DNA from: Escallonia rubra
Lineage: Eukaryota > Streptophyta > Magnoliopsida > Escalloniales > Escalloniaceae
Assembly: GCA_033065855.1 (NCBI GenBank)
Contig: JAVXUO010003093.1
Coordinates: 21,001 to 85,000, forward strand
Direction: 5' to 3'
Length of the DNA stretch: 64,000 nucleotides
Below are positions 33,174-44,690 of the stretch, piece after piece. The notes below the pieces were generated by a model. That model saw only the letters and a list, made by a program, of their open reading frames with translations. It searched no databases and was not told the DNA's origin. The stretch's first letter is position 1. The number at the start of each line of letters is the position of its first letter. Made by a program: the position numbers and the translations under genes.

Positions 33174-34301
33174 TAGGGCTGTAAATGAACCGAGCCGTTT
33201 ACAAACGGCTCGTGGTTCGTTCTCCTTAAAACTCGTTCGTTCATATAATATACGAACAGAACATGAACAAGTTTGTAGAGCTCGTTTATTAAACGATCCG
33301 AACATGAACACTCGAAAATGTTCGCAAACGTGTTCGTGAACAGGAACAACTCGTCTAAATAATAAATTAATAATAATATATTTAAAGAATTATATTTACA
33401 TAAATCTCATAAATTAATGATTAAATTTGGGTGGCCTAAAGTCAATTAGTCTAAATGCCCAAATCTACTTATAAATATAGAGCCCATGAGATTACTTATG
33501 CATAAGCCCAACCCCTAATAGCCCAATATATGAAGCCCATTATCTAAAAAGCCTTAACTATATAAACCAAACCTAAACCTAAATACTCACTTACATCAGT
33601 AACATCACAAATTCAAGACAGCCGCACTCCAGCCCCTCCCTCGTCTCTCTCTCTCTCTCAGACACCACACATGCATACACACCTAACTGATCGCACATGG
33701 CCTCTCTCTCCCACCCCCTCTTCACAAACGCACATCACGGCTACGACGTCGATCATTCTTAGTTTCGATCCAGCTCGAGGAAGAAGACAACCACCTGTGC
33801 AAGATCAACCTAAGAAAGTCGAGTTACTGTAATCGATCCGCTTCGCCGCTTCGTAATCGCTTGTATTTCGACGTCGTCATCTCGCAGTTGCCGGCGACAC
33901 ATGCATCGTCTTGTTTTTTTTGTCTTCATCGCCAATCATCAAGATCTCTTTTGTAGTGTTTTTTATTCCCCATCCCCGTCCTTGTATCTTCTGTAATATT
34001 ATTTTTGATTCATTATAACCTGATGAAATTGAAGGATTTGAGGATTATTTGCAAATTTTAGGGATTTGGTTGGAATTGAATATGTACACGAGCCAAGTTT
34101 CCTAACTCGAGTTCGGATCGTATTGTTAAACGAGTCGAACGAGTCGAGCCCGAATTTTACTGTCACGAACTCGAGCCGAGTTTGAACATCGCTGTTTTGG
34201 CTTTAGACGAACTCGAGCCGAGCTCGAACATACCAAAAGTTAAACGAACTGAGTTCGAACACACTCATGTTCGGCTCGAACTCGGTTCGTATACAGCCCT
34301 A
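33174..34301. mobile_element. Non-autonomous hAT-like element (MITE-2), 1128 bp, 8-bp TSD
   Basis: The left end is TAGGGCTGTAAATGAACCGA; the right end is TCGGTTCGTATACAGCCCTA, giving a TIR of about 24 bp with few mismatches. Flanking 8-bp repeats are GTGACAAT (33166-33173) and GTGATAAT (34302-34309), 7 of 8. Subterminal 'cgagctcg/gttcgtgaac' palindromes are dense. The middle (33600-33960) is CT- and CA-rich, then GC-richer, and codes for nothing recognisable; it may be captured sequence. Confidence 0.85.
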
Positions 34302-34309
34302 GTGATAAT

Positions 34310-35301
34310 TAATAGTCATTAAATGTTTGTATTGACTTTTCTTTTAACACTTTCAACGACAATTATTAGCAACATTTTTTTAGCATCACTAAATAAAAGT
34401 TACTAGAAATATTTAGAGAAAATTTATTGTCGCTATATAGGGGTATGAGGAAAATTCCTCTAACCGGAGTAGTAGCCAAATTTTTTCCCGCAAGCAAATA
34501 GAAGGGGGGAGGGCAGTATTGTAAATTTCACTGTCCACCACATAATATAGCGGACGACGAATTTTACTTGAAAAAAAAATAGCTCTGGCCATTCCATTCG
34601 TATGGCCATTAGGGTTTGTATGGAGTGCGTTATACCTTCTTTTCACAAAAATTTAATCCGTAAATTCAATATTCTAGAAGAGTTTTTGCATTATATAAGA
34701 TTTATATAATGTAAAAATCAGATGGCGACAATTTTCTTAGTGGAAGCCAGGGGTTTTCACGTTTTAGGAAATGTTATCACAGCAATAGTGCAATACACCA
34801 AAATTTAGGAATAAAGACAACATTTCCATGTCAAAATCTCTTGGCAAGTTGTTGCCTTGAATAATCTTGCTAATAAGAGATACTTTTAGCAGCATTTACC
34901 CATTCCAGTAGGTAAATTCGGTCAGCAAAAACAACTTTCTCAGTCGACATTTTTCTTTGTTTTCTTGTGGTGTAAACTTGAGCAACATGTGTTGATAATG
35001 TAAAAAAAAAAAACCTTAAGAGAAAATAGTTAAGGAACAAACTTTTGCTCCCAATCGGCTGGATTAAACCTAGCTTGTTCCAACACCAATTAGTGATAAA
35101 AAATCATCCCTAAAGCTCATTGGGGCCACTAATGATATTAGTGACAAGTGTTAGCTGTGGAAAAATTGTTTGAATAATTTTGTGGTATTTGTTTTAAATG
35201 TCACCAGAAGTACCACTAATGATATTAGTGACAAGTGTTAGCTGCGGAAAAAAGGTGAAAGAAAAGTTGCTTAACCCATATGTTTCAAAATCGAGATTTG
35301 C
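34310..35301. repeat. Flanking block of EF-hand array (copy 0)
   Basis: 34640-35020 ('aagccaggggttttcacg', 'tagcagcatttacccattcc', 'ttcttgtggtgtaaacttgag') is homologous to 50160-50520. 35150-35300 ('gccactaatgatattagtg', 'gttgcttaacccatatgttt') is homologous to 45778-45870. No gene lies in it. It marks a duplicated non-coding segment around the EF-hand genes. Confidence 0.7.
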
Positions 35302-35665
35302 ATTGACGAGAAATTTGAGGTCCCCATTGACGAGAAATTTGAGGTCCGGCACTACAAGATAATGGGATTTTACGTCTGATTGCATTTGTCTGTTGTTGTG
35401 CTTCCAGATCAATAAGTGGAAGGTCGCGTTTCATGCTTTAGAGATGGGACTGAGCATCGGCAGTATCGGTGCTACTCTGTGTACAATTTTGTGAGAAAGT
35501 CGGCCATTGACGAGAAATTTGAGGTCCCCATTGATGAGAAATTTGAGGTCCGGCACTACAAGATAATGGGATTTTACGTCTGATTGCATTTGTCTGTTGT
35601 TGTGCTTCCAGATCAATAAGTGGAAGGTCGCGTTTCATGCTTTCGAGATGGGACTGAGCATCGGC
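35302..35665 (+). repeat. Tandem duplication containing terminal EF-gene exon
   Basis: The segment starting 'attgacgagaaatttgaggtc' is repeated with a 204-bp period (35302 and 35506). Each copy holds intron end, acceptor CTTCCAG and the terminal exon. The second copy lacks 41 bases including the end of the exon. A third related copy sits at 48602-48780 as the last exon of the intact gene. Confidence 0.85.
35408..35494 (+). pseudogene. Orphan terminal exon of EF-hand/ZZ gene (copy 0)
   Basis: Eighty-seven bases after the acceptor GTGCTTCCAG encode INKWKVAFHALEMGL..., ending ...LCTIL-stop. It is identical in length and almost in sequence to exon 3 of the gene at 46453-48769. Exons 1 and 2 are absent upstream, so this is the remnant of a lost gene copy. 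A second partial copy at 35612-35665 stops at the Gly-Ile-Gly part and runs into 3' flank. The downstream 35666-36320 matches the 3' flank of the intact gene (48780-49435). Confidence 0.8.
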
Positions 35666-36333
35666 CAAACAAATACTGGAAGCACTATCATTTAGATGCT
35701 TTAATTTCTTCTAAAAATGTCTCTGTTAGAGACTTACCAGCAGTGTTTCCGTCCTTTCACTGCGCTATCCAAAATGTGTGTTAGCACGGTGATAGATATA
35801 GTCGTGGGCAAAGGTGTGGTTCATATCAAAACTTGCAGTCTCTTGTACGTGGAAAGGGGGAAAAAAAGAGTTGTAGGTACATTTCTATCTTTTTATTTCT
35901 CCACATTACATGTTCTTATATGCTTCTTAGCCAGCCATGTATGCCAAGAAATTACATTTCTTGATGTGATCTACTGCTTTGGTGTTATGTAATCTCTATC
36001 CACTTTATGTATGCCTCACGTGTGATGACAAAGTTCCGCATTTGTAGCAATACAAGTACTCCCATTTCCATTTGATTTTTTCTCTTTTACTCAAGTTTCA
36101 AGGATATACACAATGTAGATGTAGATGTTTAAGTCACTCCTTATTCTTTTCATATCTTGACTTGTCAACCAACATTTAATTAATCTATGATTGCTTTTTT
36201 AGTTCAACTCACTTTTCAAATGGTACAAAATTACAAAGCATAGAAATTTGAAAAACGTAAAAAGAACCAAAAAATCAATGGACCAAATTAGTAAGCAAAA
36301 GATTTAGTCTAAGACCATATGCTCAAAGAACAG
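35666..36333 (+). repeat. 3' flank of EF-gene copy 0
   Basis: It is colinear with 48780-49440 ('aaatgtctctgtt.gagactta', 'gtgttagcacggtgata', 'gtatgcctcacgtgtgat'). No separate gene is credible, although short frames occur in both copies. Confidence 0.75.
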
Positions 36334-36962
36334 AGAAAATATTCAATGACCGTCTAACGACATGTCACCCGCATACGTGGTGTTAGACTATCATTGACAT
36401 CTTTCCAACTCAACAATGTGATCACGCGGGATTAATAATAGCAAATCTTAATTTTAGTAACCATGGTTGCTAAAAAATTGAAATTCAAATTTTCACCAAA
36501 AATTTGAAAATCTCGCTTATCAATTTTGTGCCATCAATGTATTTCCATTTCTCCTTCCCTTTCTTCTCCTTCACCTTCATCTTCATCTTCATCTTCCTTC
36601 TCTTTTCTCTTTCATTTTCACTATTACAATTAGCTTCATTATTTCTAAAATCTGAATGTGTGCAAATTCTGTTACTTACAAATGAAAGAGAATGCAAATG
36701 AAAAAGCTAGCACATGACGTTGTTGTTAATTGTAGATACAAATGAAAGACAATGCAAATGCCCTTGCATCTATGAATTTTTTTTTCGGATTTCTGTTGTT
36801 TCAAATGTTGTTAATTGTTGATACAAATGAAAGACAATGCAAATGCCCTTGCATCTATGAAAAAAAATTTCGGATTTCTGTTGTTTCAAATGAAAGGGAA
36901 GGCCAATAGATTTTGGACTAAGAAAGAAGGACAATGAGAAGATACTAGTTCTATAGTTCTGG

Positions 36963-37005
<43 letters not shown>

Positions 37006-37793
37006 TTAATTCTGGCAATATATATATATTTTTTTAATTCCAACTCCACTTTTTTGAAATCCAGTAAGCTTCATCTCCAATGTCTCTCCTTCTATCTCCA
37101 GCTATTACTCTCTCTTTCTCTCTCACTAAACATGCATACAGACGTACCCCGAACATTATCAACAGCTACTGATACATGATTAGAAGCCAATTACACCTAC
37201 CTCACAACAACCATAGCCGTACACAACACCGAGAAATTGTACTTCTGCAACCAATTTTTTATGACCATGTGTAAGTAACATAATTTGTGGACATTCAGAT
37301 TTTAGAAATAATGAAGCTAATTGTTTTTGTGGTCACATGTTATGGCAGAGTACGCACTTCACACTATATTCAAGCACATAAAAGTGTAATTCACGACAAA
37401 ATATGTATGGTTGTCATAAAATATATATGACGCTTTAGGTTTGTGTGGTTGTCATAAAAAATATATGACACTTTAGGTTAGAGATGTGACTCTTCTATTT
37501 TCTGTAATGGTAAAAAATGAAAGAGAAAAGAGAAGGAAGATGAAGGTTAAGAAAGAGAATGAGAAGTCGAAATGGAAATGGAAATATTTTGATGACAAAA
37601 ATAGGTGAGCGGGATTTTCAAAATTTTGGTAAAAATTTGTCTTCCAATTTTTCACTAACCATGGTTACCTAAAATTAGATTTGCTATGGTTGTCCCCGCG
37701 TGATTACTTTGCTGAGTTGTCAAGATGTTAATGGTAGTCTAACACCACTTATACGGGTGACGTGGAGTTAGACAACTATTGAATATTTTCTCG
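36334..37793. mobile_element. Long-TIR Mutator-like non-autonomous element, about 1460 bp
   Basis: The terminal inverted repeats extend roughly 280-300 bp. The left starts AGAAAATATTCAATGACC and runs through 'gtgttagacta', 'gtaaccatggttg' and 'catttccatttc' to 'cttccttctcttttctcttt'; the right is its inverse with scattered mismatches. Flanks AAAGAACAG (36325-36333) and AAAGAAGAA (37794-37802) fit a 9-bp TSD with two changes. The homologous block at 49435-49450 lacks the element, giving an empty site. No transposase is present. The interior holds an 80-bp tandem duplication (about 36721-36890) and (AT)n runs (36964-37002). Confidence 0.82.
36721..36890. repeat. Tandem duplication of about 82 bp
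   Basis: Two copies of 'gttgttaattgtWgatacaa' through 'gcccttgcatctatga' and 'ttcggatttctgttgtttca' lie in direct order within the Mutator-like element. Confidence 0.85.
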
Positions 37794-38801
37794 AAAGAAG
37801 AAGATGTTCTTGCTTCTTAAATATCGAACCCCTGATAATTAGCATGTGGATATTTGCTGATCCTTTGTGAACTTAGTATTAAAGGTTTACGGCGAGACAC
37901 GTCATGTTGCTAATAAGAGATATTTTTAGCAGCATTTCCGTAGGTAATTTTCATTAGAAAAAGCAACCTTTCACAGTCGACATTCTTTGTTTTCCTCTAG
38001 CGTAAACTTGAGTAACATGTGTGTATAACGTAAAACAAAATTAAAAATTGAAGACACAATGATGAAGGAACAAATTTTTTGCTCTTGATCGGGCCGGGTT
38101 AAACCGTGCTCCGACCCCTTATTTAGTGATTAAAAATCATCCCTAAAGCTCATTTGTGGCTTTGCTTGCCGGACATCTTGAGGCAAAAAATAATTTGAAT
38201 AATTTTCTGCAGTGATCTATAAGTCCCCAGAAGTACCACTAAAGATATTGACAAACGTGAGTAACGGGAAAAAGGTTGGAGAAAGTTGCTTAACCCATCT
38301 GTTTCTAAATCGAAAATTTGCAAACATACAGTGTTGAATTGAGGTCATCTTAAGCCTCAAAAAGATTCTTCATATATTTTAGTTAGTTTTGTTGATCTTT
38401 GTACATATATGGACTTGCAGTGTTTGGGAGAAGAAGAGAGGAGCAAAGATAGATACCTAATCAAAAAGAGTTAGATTACGTTACCTTGTCAAATGTTGTT
38501 GCCTTGTTTAAAAGCATGGTAATAAACTAATCCGTAAGCAGCAATGTAGCGCCGTTAGGGTGTTTATGGAGTGCGTTATTCCTTTCTGTCACAAAAATAG
38601 CTCAGAAGCAGTCTGACAAAGGTGACGTTGCTAGAGAGATACTTGCTAGGAGGTTTTTATGACCCTCAAGATTGACTCTTCAAACTTCTCCAAGGGAAGC
38701 ATCAAGTGGAGCATTTAGTCTATAGATAACCACTGTTGATATAGATGTGCGACCAAATCTGTACCCCCTACAACGAAACAACTTGGCATTGACTTATAGC
38801 C
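37794..38801. repeat. Flanking block of EF-hand array, continuation
   Basis: It is colinear with 49440-50145 and then 50905-51090. The last 200 bases ('gtgacgttgctagagagata', 'aagcatcaagtggagcattt', 'gatatagatgtgcgacc') are the block that also precedes the intact gene at 46180-46360. No reading frame of note. Confidence 0.7.
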
Positions 38802-38959
38802 TAGGTCTTTCAAAATATGCTCGCAATCACAGAGATTGTATAATTTGGATGGAGGAAGCGCCTGGTTTTATAATATCGGCGATCATCAAAGATATACCCA
38901 ACTTGGAATGAATAAAATCTCATTTTTATAAAATAAAAAAAGGCTTAGGTCTTTCAAAA
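38802..38959 (+). mobile_element. Short retroposed insert with 14-bp TSD
   Basis: TAGGTCTTTCAAAA occurs at 38802-38815 and 38946-38959. Between them lie 130 bases ending in an A-rich tail ('ttttataaaataaaaaaagg'). The homologous blocks at 51098 and 61080 have only one copy of the target sequence and no insert. Perfect duplication plus A-tail indicates target-primed insertion of a SINE or a truncated LINE end. Confidence 0.65.
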
Positions 38960-39545
38960 AAATTTGGACACAAAAAAAAAAATTTGGTTTTCAGTTTTTA
39001 AAGAGCAGTTTTTTAAAGAGCAGCTTAATTTTTTTTTTTATAAAAACAAGTGGGTGTTTGATAATCCCCTTTTTTTTTAGTTTTTTTTTTTTTTTGGTGT
39101 TTGGTAACCCTTTTTATTTTGACTCTTTTTTTTTTGGTAGTTTGCGGTGACGGTGGTAGGGTGTAGCAGTGGTGGTGGTGGTGGCCGGCGGCCGGAGCAG
39201 CGGTGGTCGCCGGTGGTCGCCGGCGGTGGCAGCCGGCAGTCTCCGGCGGCCGGTAGTCTCCGGCAATGGTCGTCGGCGGCCGGAGGTGACTGCCGGCAGT
39301 CTCTGGCGGTGGTCGCCGGCGGCTGGCGGCGACCTCCCGAGGTGGCTACCGGCGGTGGTCGGGCGGTGGTGGCGGTCTAAGAAAAAAAAACCAGTTTCAG
39401 GAGTTTTTTTTTTTTTCTCTTCAGTTTAAAAACTGGTTTTTAAAATTGAAAAAAAAAATTGGTTACCAAACGCTCCTTTTTTTCAGTTTTTAAAAACTGA
39501 AAAAAAAAAAAGAGCAAAATTTTTTTGTCAAACTGGCCCTTAGTA
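38960..39545. mobile_element. AT-rich insert with GC-rich GGTGGCCGG core
   Basis: The ends are A/T-homopolymer-rich with related inverted phrases ('ttggttttcagtttttaaa', 'ttcagtttttaaaaactgaa'). The core 39140-39375 is a GC-rich degenerate repeat of GGTGGTCGCCGGC-type units. The segment is absent from the paralogous block at 51100. It resembles the inserted element at 60035-60993. Reading frames through the core (Val/Ala/Gly- or Pro/Arg-rich) are repeat artefacts. Confidence 0.55.
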
Positions 39546-40202
39546 CCTAAATTAAATGACCATTGACTTAGCTTCGGTCTGCTGCCCCGCCCGGTCTTGG
39601 TCCTCATTGAATGTTCACACATTTTAGGTGCTTCACAACTTAAATGACCATTGACTTAGCTTAGGTCTTTCAAAACTTAGGGCATACAGAACAAACAACA
39701 GCTATAATTTCTTGGTTCTTATAGGATCTGTCCTTATTAAATGAGCACACATTTCTTGGTTCTTTGAGTGTCTACACCGGTGGTCTGTGAGTCTAGATGA
39801 CCATAGGTAAGCCTGTAGCGCCACTCTTGGGTCTTAACTTCTTATAGGATGTTCACACAATTTAGGTACTTCACATATTTGCACTTACAATGTTTTAAAA
39901 GACTTACGAAATTGTAATGAATGCAATGTTAATCCATAGTAGCATAGCGACTAACAGGTGGGATTTAGCCGACCTATAATTTCTCCATGCCAGCTCCGAC
40001 CCACATTATTATCAACAAAAAATAGTTGTTAATAGTTTTATAATTGGAGTTTAATGGCACTTAGTGGCAGCATAGTGTGCCTAGAAGTGCTACTCGAAGT
40101 GCCACCAATGAATTTGGCTGCGATATTATCGATTAAAACATTCCCTAGTGGGAGTAATATATAAATATTTTCACATCAATCACATTGCAGAAAACAACTT
40201 CT
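39546..40202. repeat. Upstream block of EF-hand array (copy 0)
   Basis: It is colinear with 51690-52075 and 61225-61630 ('tagcatagcgactaacaggt', 'gggatttagccgacctataa', 'atttggctgcgatattatc', 'catcaatcacattgcagaaa'). In the other copies this block leads on towards the EF-hand gene; here it is cut by the LINE. Confidence 0.75.
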
Positions 40203-40408
40203 ATTTTTTTTTGTGGTAATAAGAGAATTGCATTGATAAAATAAAAGTTACATGAAATAGAGAGGTCGCAGCCTTAAGGCTTTACAGATAATAATCCGAG
40301 CATAAAGAAAGCATCCGATCAAAGTAGTAATAGACAGGAACAAAGGAAAAGGAAACATGTAAGACCTACTAACGACTCCACAAAAGGCTCCATCATATCT
40401 GATGATCC

Positions 40409-41579
40409 CTAACGACGCAGGCTATCACTCACCCAGTCTTGGTAGACTGAGATGCGAGCCTGGCAGGCAAAAAGAGATGATCTTACTTCCCTCATAGTGT
40501 TAGGTCCAATTCTGCTGATACTATAATGATGGAACTGAGTCAAAAGGTGGCACATGTCATAGATAATAGGTGCCACCGTATCCAGTATGTCCTCAGACCC
40601 CGACATCTGATGTAAGAGGAAGTGAGAGGTAGTTAGTACATGAATATGTAATAAATTCTGTTTCAAAGCCTACTGTGATGCAAGAAGTAGGCAATGTGAC
40701 AAAGCAGTATAGTTATCGAACGAACTAATAGAAAAGGCTACCGATCCACAACGTGTGTTATTAGTATAGCATACTAAACCAAAGCTTGCTCGAAGATTCC
40801 GGTTATCAAAACATGCATGGATTAGCATTTTAACCGGTGCAGTGTCCAGGCATGGGCAAGGTATGAGGCAAAAATGTAAGGAGATTGGCCCAGGAGGTAT
40901 GCGGGGGCGAGAATTCCTATTATCTGGTGAGCAGTTCAGTTCCGGCAATTTAAGAGGCGAAGAGGTTAGTTTATGAGAGTATTGAGAGATGTTATTTACT
41001 AACTGACAAATATGGCGTATCACGGCTATAGGGTGGAAGGGAAGATGCCGAAACACACAATTATTTCTGTGGTTCCAGATAGTCCAGATAGTGACAAAGA
41101 AAAATAGGATATCGCGCCAAGTAAAAGGGGAAAGAGCTGGCGGGCTGACCCAAGCAATGAGCCATTCTTTGGAAGGTTTATCCACAGCAGTAATCTTGAT
41201 ACCAAGAGGTATTCCAAACCAGACAGGTCGAACCAAGGGGCATTCTAAGAAGGCATGATTTATATCCTCGGGATGAGTCTGGCAAAGGGGGCAAAAGGTT
41301 GGAGGGTATGATTCGGTGCTGAAAGAGGTTGGTGGATAAGGGTAACCGATCCCATAAGATTTTCCAGATGAAGTAATTAATTTTCAGCAGTACTTTGAGA
41401 TGCCGTAGTTTTTGCCAAATATTATTGGGATAAGTCGGAGGTCTGGAGGGTGGTTTCGATTGCTGAGAGAGACTGTTATCCAAATGTTGGTACAACAAGT
41501 GGTAGGCCGAAGCTACAGTGAAGTTCCCATCCTTGGTGGGGCCCCAAACCTGTTGGTCTTCAAAGTCGTTTTCCGCCAC
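40409..41579 (-). pseudogene. LINE ORF2 C-terminus: zf-RVT and degenerate RNase H region
   Basis: 41579-41178 gives VWGPTKDGNFTVASAYHLL and IWQKLRHLKVLLKINYFIWK, the zinc-binding RT-associated domain (its CPLC and H/C part lies after a frame change near 41290). 41236-40670 continues VRPVWFGIPLGI, ILFFFVTIWTIWNHRNNCVF, then an RNase H-like stretch (ACFDNRNLRASFGLVCYTNN). A stop at 40668 separates the last 85 codons (40666-40409). Confidence 0.8.
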
Positions 41580-41885
41580 ATGAATGGCCTTGATTTTGTG
41601 TCTGTCGGTTGCTGAGAAAAGTTTATCAATTTTTTGGTTATCCCAAGTATCATTGCAAATGAGTTCGCTGATTAGTAGAGGTTGTTGATCCGATGAAGCG
41701 GGCTGAGGGATGAGGGTTTTAGCGTCCTGTGGTACCTACCAATCATTCCATATGTTGATGTGCCTCCCATTTCCTACTTACCATCGGAGGCCTTTTTGGA
41801 GGGTTTGTCTACCAAGGAGGATGCCTCGCCATGCCCTCAAGAAGGTACCCGTAGTAAGGGAGGATAAAAAATCATGGCTGACACA

Positions 41886-44018
41886 TTACTTGCCTCGGAA
41901 AACTTGTGCAAGAAGGGAATTCGGTGAGATCCAAATACGCCAAGTATTCTTTGCAAGTAATGCAGCATTTAGGAGACTCATAGATTTGAAAGCGAGTCCC
42001 CCATGGTCTCGTGGGCCACATAAGGCATGCCAGTTGATCCAATGTACACCTCGGGAGGATGCATTTCCAAACCACCAGAAATTGCTTAGTAACGTATCAA
42101 TCTGGCGACAAACCTGTAGAGGGAAAATACATACCTGCATATGGTAGATGAGTAGTGAGTTAAGAACGGATTGGATGAGGGTAGCCCGTCCAGCTTTATT
42201 CAAGAGAGCGCCCTTCCAAGTAGCGCACCGATCTCGGACCCGGTCAACCATCTCCTGGAAGAATGCTTTCTTATGGGTAATGATGTCCAGGTTTCCTCCC
42301 AAGTATTTGCCAAAGTCACAGCAGATTGTAAAGCCCAACTTTCAGCGAATATATAGATGGGCGGATAAGCAAGTGTTCGGGCTCAGCGTAATCGAGGATT
42401 TCTTGTAGTTGACTAGTTGGCCTGATTCCTTGCAGTAGCGCTTTAAGGTACTCTTTATTGCCGATATAGCAGTCATGCTGGTCTGAGTGAATATCATAGC
42501 GTCATCTACGAAAAATAGATGGTTTATCGGAGGGCTCTGTTTCCTAGCTTTTATTCCGGGAATCAGTTTCAACGTCTGGGCATGTATAAGTGCAGCGGAT
42601 AATGCTTCAGCACAAAGAATAAACATGAAGGGTGAGATAGGGTCCCCCTGGCAAAGACCACACCTAGGTTGGAATCGTGGTGACGGTGAGCCATTAATAA
42701 TGACTTCGTAAGAGACTGTAGAGACACAACTCATGAGGAGCTGTGTGAACTTTTCTGGGAAATTCATCTTTTGGAGGACAGATTCGAGAAATGGCCAATT
42801 GATTCTATCATAGGCCTTACTCATGTCCATTTTTATAACTCCAACTCCGTGCTTGGCTTTTCTGGTCCCCCGGATTTTGTTTGTCAATTCTTGAGCGATA
42901 AGGATGTTATCTATAATATGACGATTAGCAACAAAGGCATTTTGATAGGGGGAGATGAGGTCTTGGAGCATGCTTTTAATTCTGTTGGCCAAGGTCTTAG
43001 AGATAACCTTATAAATGGTATTACAAAAGCTAATAGGCCGAAAATCATTAGGGGTGCGGGGTTCAAGGCACTTGGGAATAAGCACAAGAAAAGTTTTATT
43101 TGTGATGCTGAGCATGTAACCAGATCGAAAGAAGGATAAGACAGCAGCAGTGATCGGGCGTTCCATAAAATCCCAACACTGTTGATAGACTAGTGCAAGA
43201 ATGCCATCAGGGCCCGGGGCTTTAAGGGGTTTAATAAGGAAGAGGGCCTCTCGAATTTCACAGGGTGTAAAGGGGCGATCAAGAAAGTTCTTTTGGTTAT
43301 CAGATAGCCGACGGGTAGGCCCATGAACTAAGGACTCTGGTTCATTCAGCAATGGTGTACACAAAGGTGGGTCAAAAATGGCCTTAAATTGGTTAATAAG
43401 ATAATGGGTGGTAATGGCAGGTTCAGAGGTATGGGTAACCTTATTTTCGTCCATAATGGCGTAGATGTGGTTTCTATTACGGTGTATAAGAGTTGAAGTA
43501 TGAAAAAACCTATTATTACGGTCCCCAAACTGAAGCCATTTGATTTTAGCCTTTTGAGCCCAAAAGATTTCCTCACAGTCCATCAGTCAATCAAGTCTAC
43601 GCCGAGCTTGCTGCTCCATGCATTGAGCTTCTAGATTGGGGAGACAAGATTGATAATGCTGGACCATGGCTAAGGTATCTGTAATTTGGTGTCCCAAGTT
43701 CCCAAAACACTGTTTGTTCCATATGGCCAAATCCTTCATCATCAAGGATCCCCACGTAGCTAACCGAAAGAGCGGAGAACCCTGAACAGGTGTTAGCCAA
43801 GATTTATGAATGATTGGTTTGCACAGTGGATGTTTCAGCCACATGGCTTCGAAACTGGTTGGTCGGAACCTTGAAGTGTGAACCAAATTTGAGTCAAGAA
43901 GAATGAGGGCATGATCAGAGGTTTGAATCCCTAGGTTAGTAATAGTTGTTGCAGGGAATAGGGTGATCCAGGCTGGATTTGCAAAACCTCGATCGATGCG
44001 CTCATAAGTGCAGGCCAT
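41886..44018 (-). pseudogene. LINE ORF2 reverse transcriptase
   Basis: 44018-43587 is the endonuclease-RT linker (ERIDRGFANPAW, SDHALILLDSN). After a stop, 43583-42342 is a 413-codon open RT: QKAKIKWLQFGDRNNRFFHT, LKAPGPDGILALVYQQCWD, NDFRPISFCNTIYKVISKTL, KMDMSKAYDRINW, GLCQGDPISPFMFILCAEAL and NHLFFVDDAMIF. The catalytic pair reads FVDD, a mild change from FADD/FIDD with both aspartates kept. After another lesion 42338-41886 continues KYLGGNLDIITHKKAFF and WKGALLNKAGRATLIQSVL. The palm is long and open, but stops on both sides prevent a complete protein. Confidence 0.9.
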
Positions 44019-44024
44019 ATTCTA

Positions 44025-44690
44025 TCAGTTATTGGTCCAAGTAAAGGCAGGCCCTACCCATTTCAAATCAATCAACTGATGACGTTGTAGGAATTTTACC
44101 AGATGCACATGACCAGGGATAGATAAAGGATGAGGATCAGTCTTGTCCACCGGCCTTAATACTTGGTTGAAATCACCCAAAAGGATTAGGGGAAAATTGA
44201 AGGCTATGAGTGCAGTAGATATACGATCCCACGTCTTCTTTCTTTTGGTCAGATTGGGGTGCCCGTAGATGAATCTAGAGATCCACGATTTCCCACTCTG
44301 CAACTTGAAAAGTACCAAAATACAATTCTTATCTTGGTGTAAAACTGATCCAGAAAGGTCGTCCGTCCAACCCACCCACAGCCCACCTTTAGTATTTCGG
44401 TCACCACGAGGGTCTACCCCAGCAGAAGACGTAAAGCCTAACTTTAGAAATTTTTGCGTAACCAGGCGAACATTGGTTTTGGTTTCTTAAAGGAAGATAC
44501 ATGAAGGCTTGTATTTCCGGGTCAACGTGAAGGCTGTACGAACTGAGAGGGCGTGACCAAGCCCACGGCAGTTCCAGCAGAGTTGAATCATTGACGGTGA
44601 AGGGGTTGTTGCGGTACAACGCCCGAAAACCATATCGAAGAGACCCCCGAGACAGATGGGGTGATGAAGGAATTGTCCCTTCTCGAGCAA
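44025..44690 (-). pseudogene. LINE ORF2 endonuclease (EEP fold)
   Basis: The opening MIQLCWNCRGLGHALSVRTA (44595 leftward) has the Asn of the EEP active site. After frame changes come FIYGHPNLTKRKKTWDRIS and LILLGDFNQVL (Asp/Asn of the active site) and LIDLKWVGPAFTWTNN, ending at a stop at 44025. The first Glu motif (usually FLMETK) reads FLPLRNQNQCS, so the catalytic Glu seems lost and the frame is broken there. The enzyme nicks target DNA in living LINEs. Confidence 0.85.

Noticed and set aside
35347..35365. CACTACAAGATAATGG, like a CACTA terminus (also at 35550 and 48624)
   Set aside because: It sits at the same place in the intron before exon 3 in every copy and belongs to the duplicated EF-hand gene, not to an insertion.
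39147..39429. Frames in the GC-rich repeat (also 58027-58362 and 60352-60806)
   Set aside because: Low-complexity translations of GGTGGCCGG-type repeats in several frames at once; no start context or domain.
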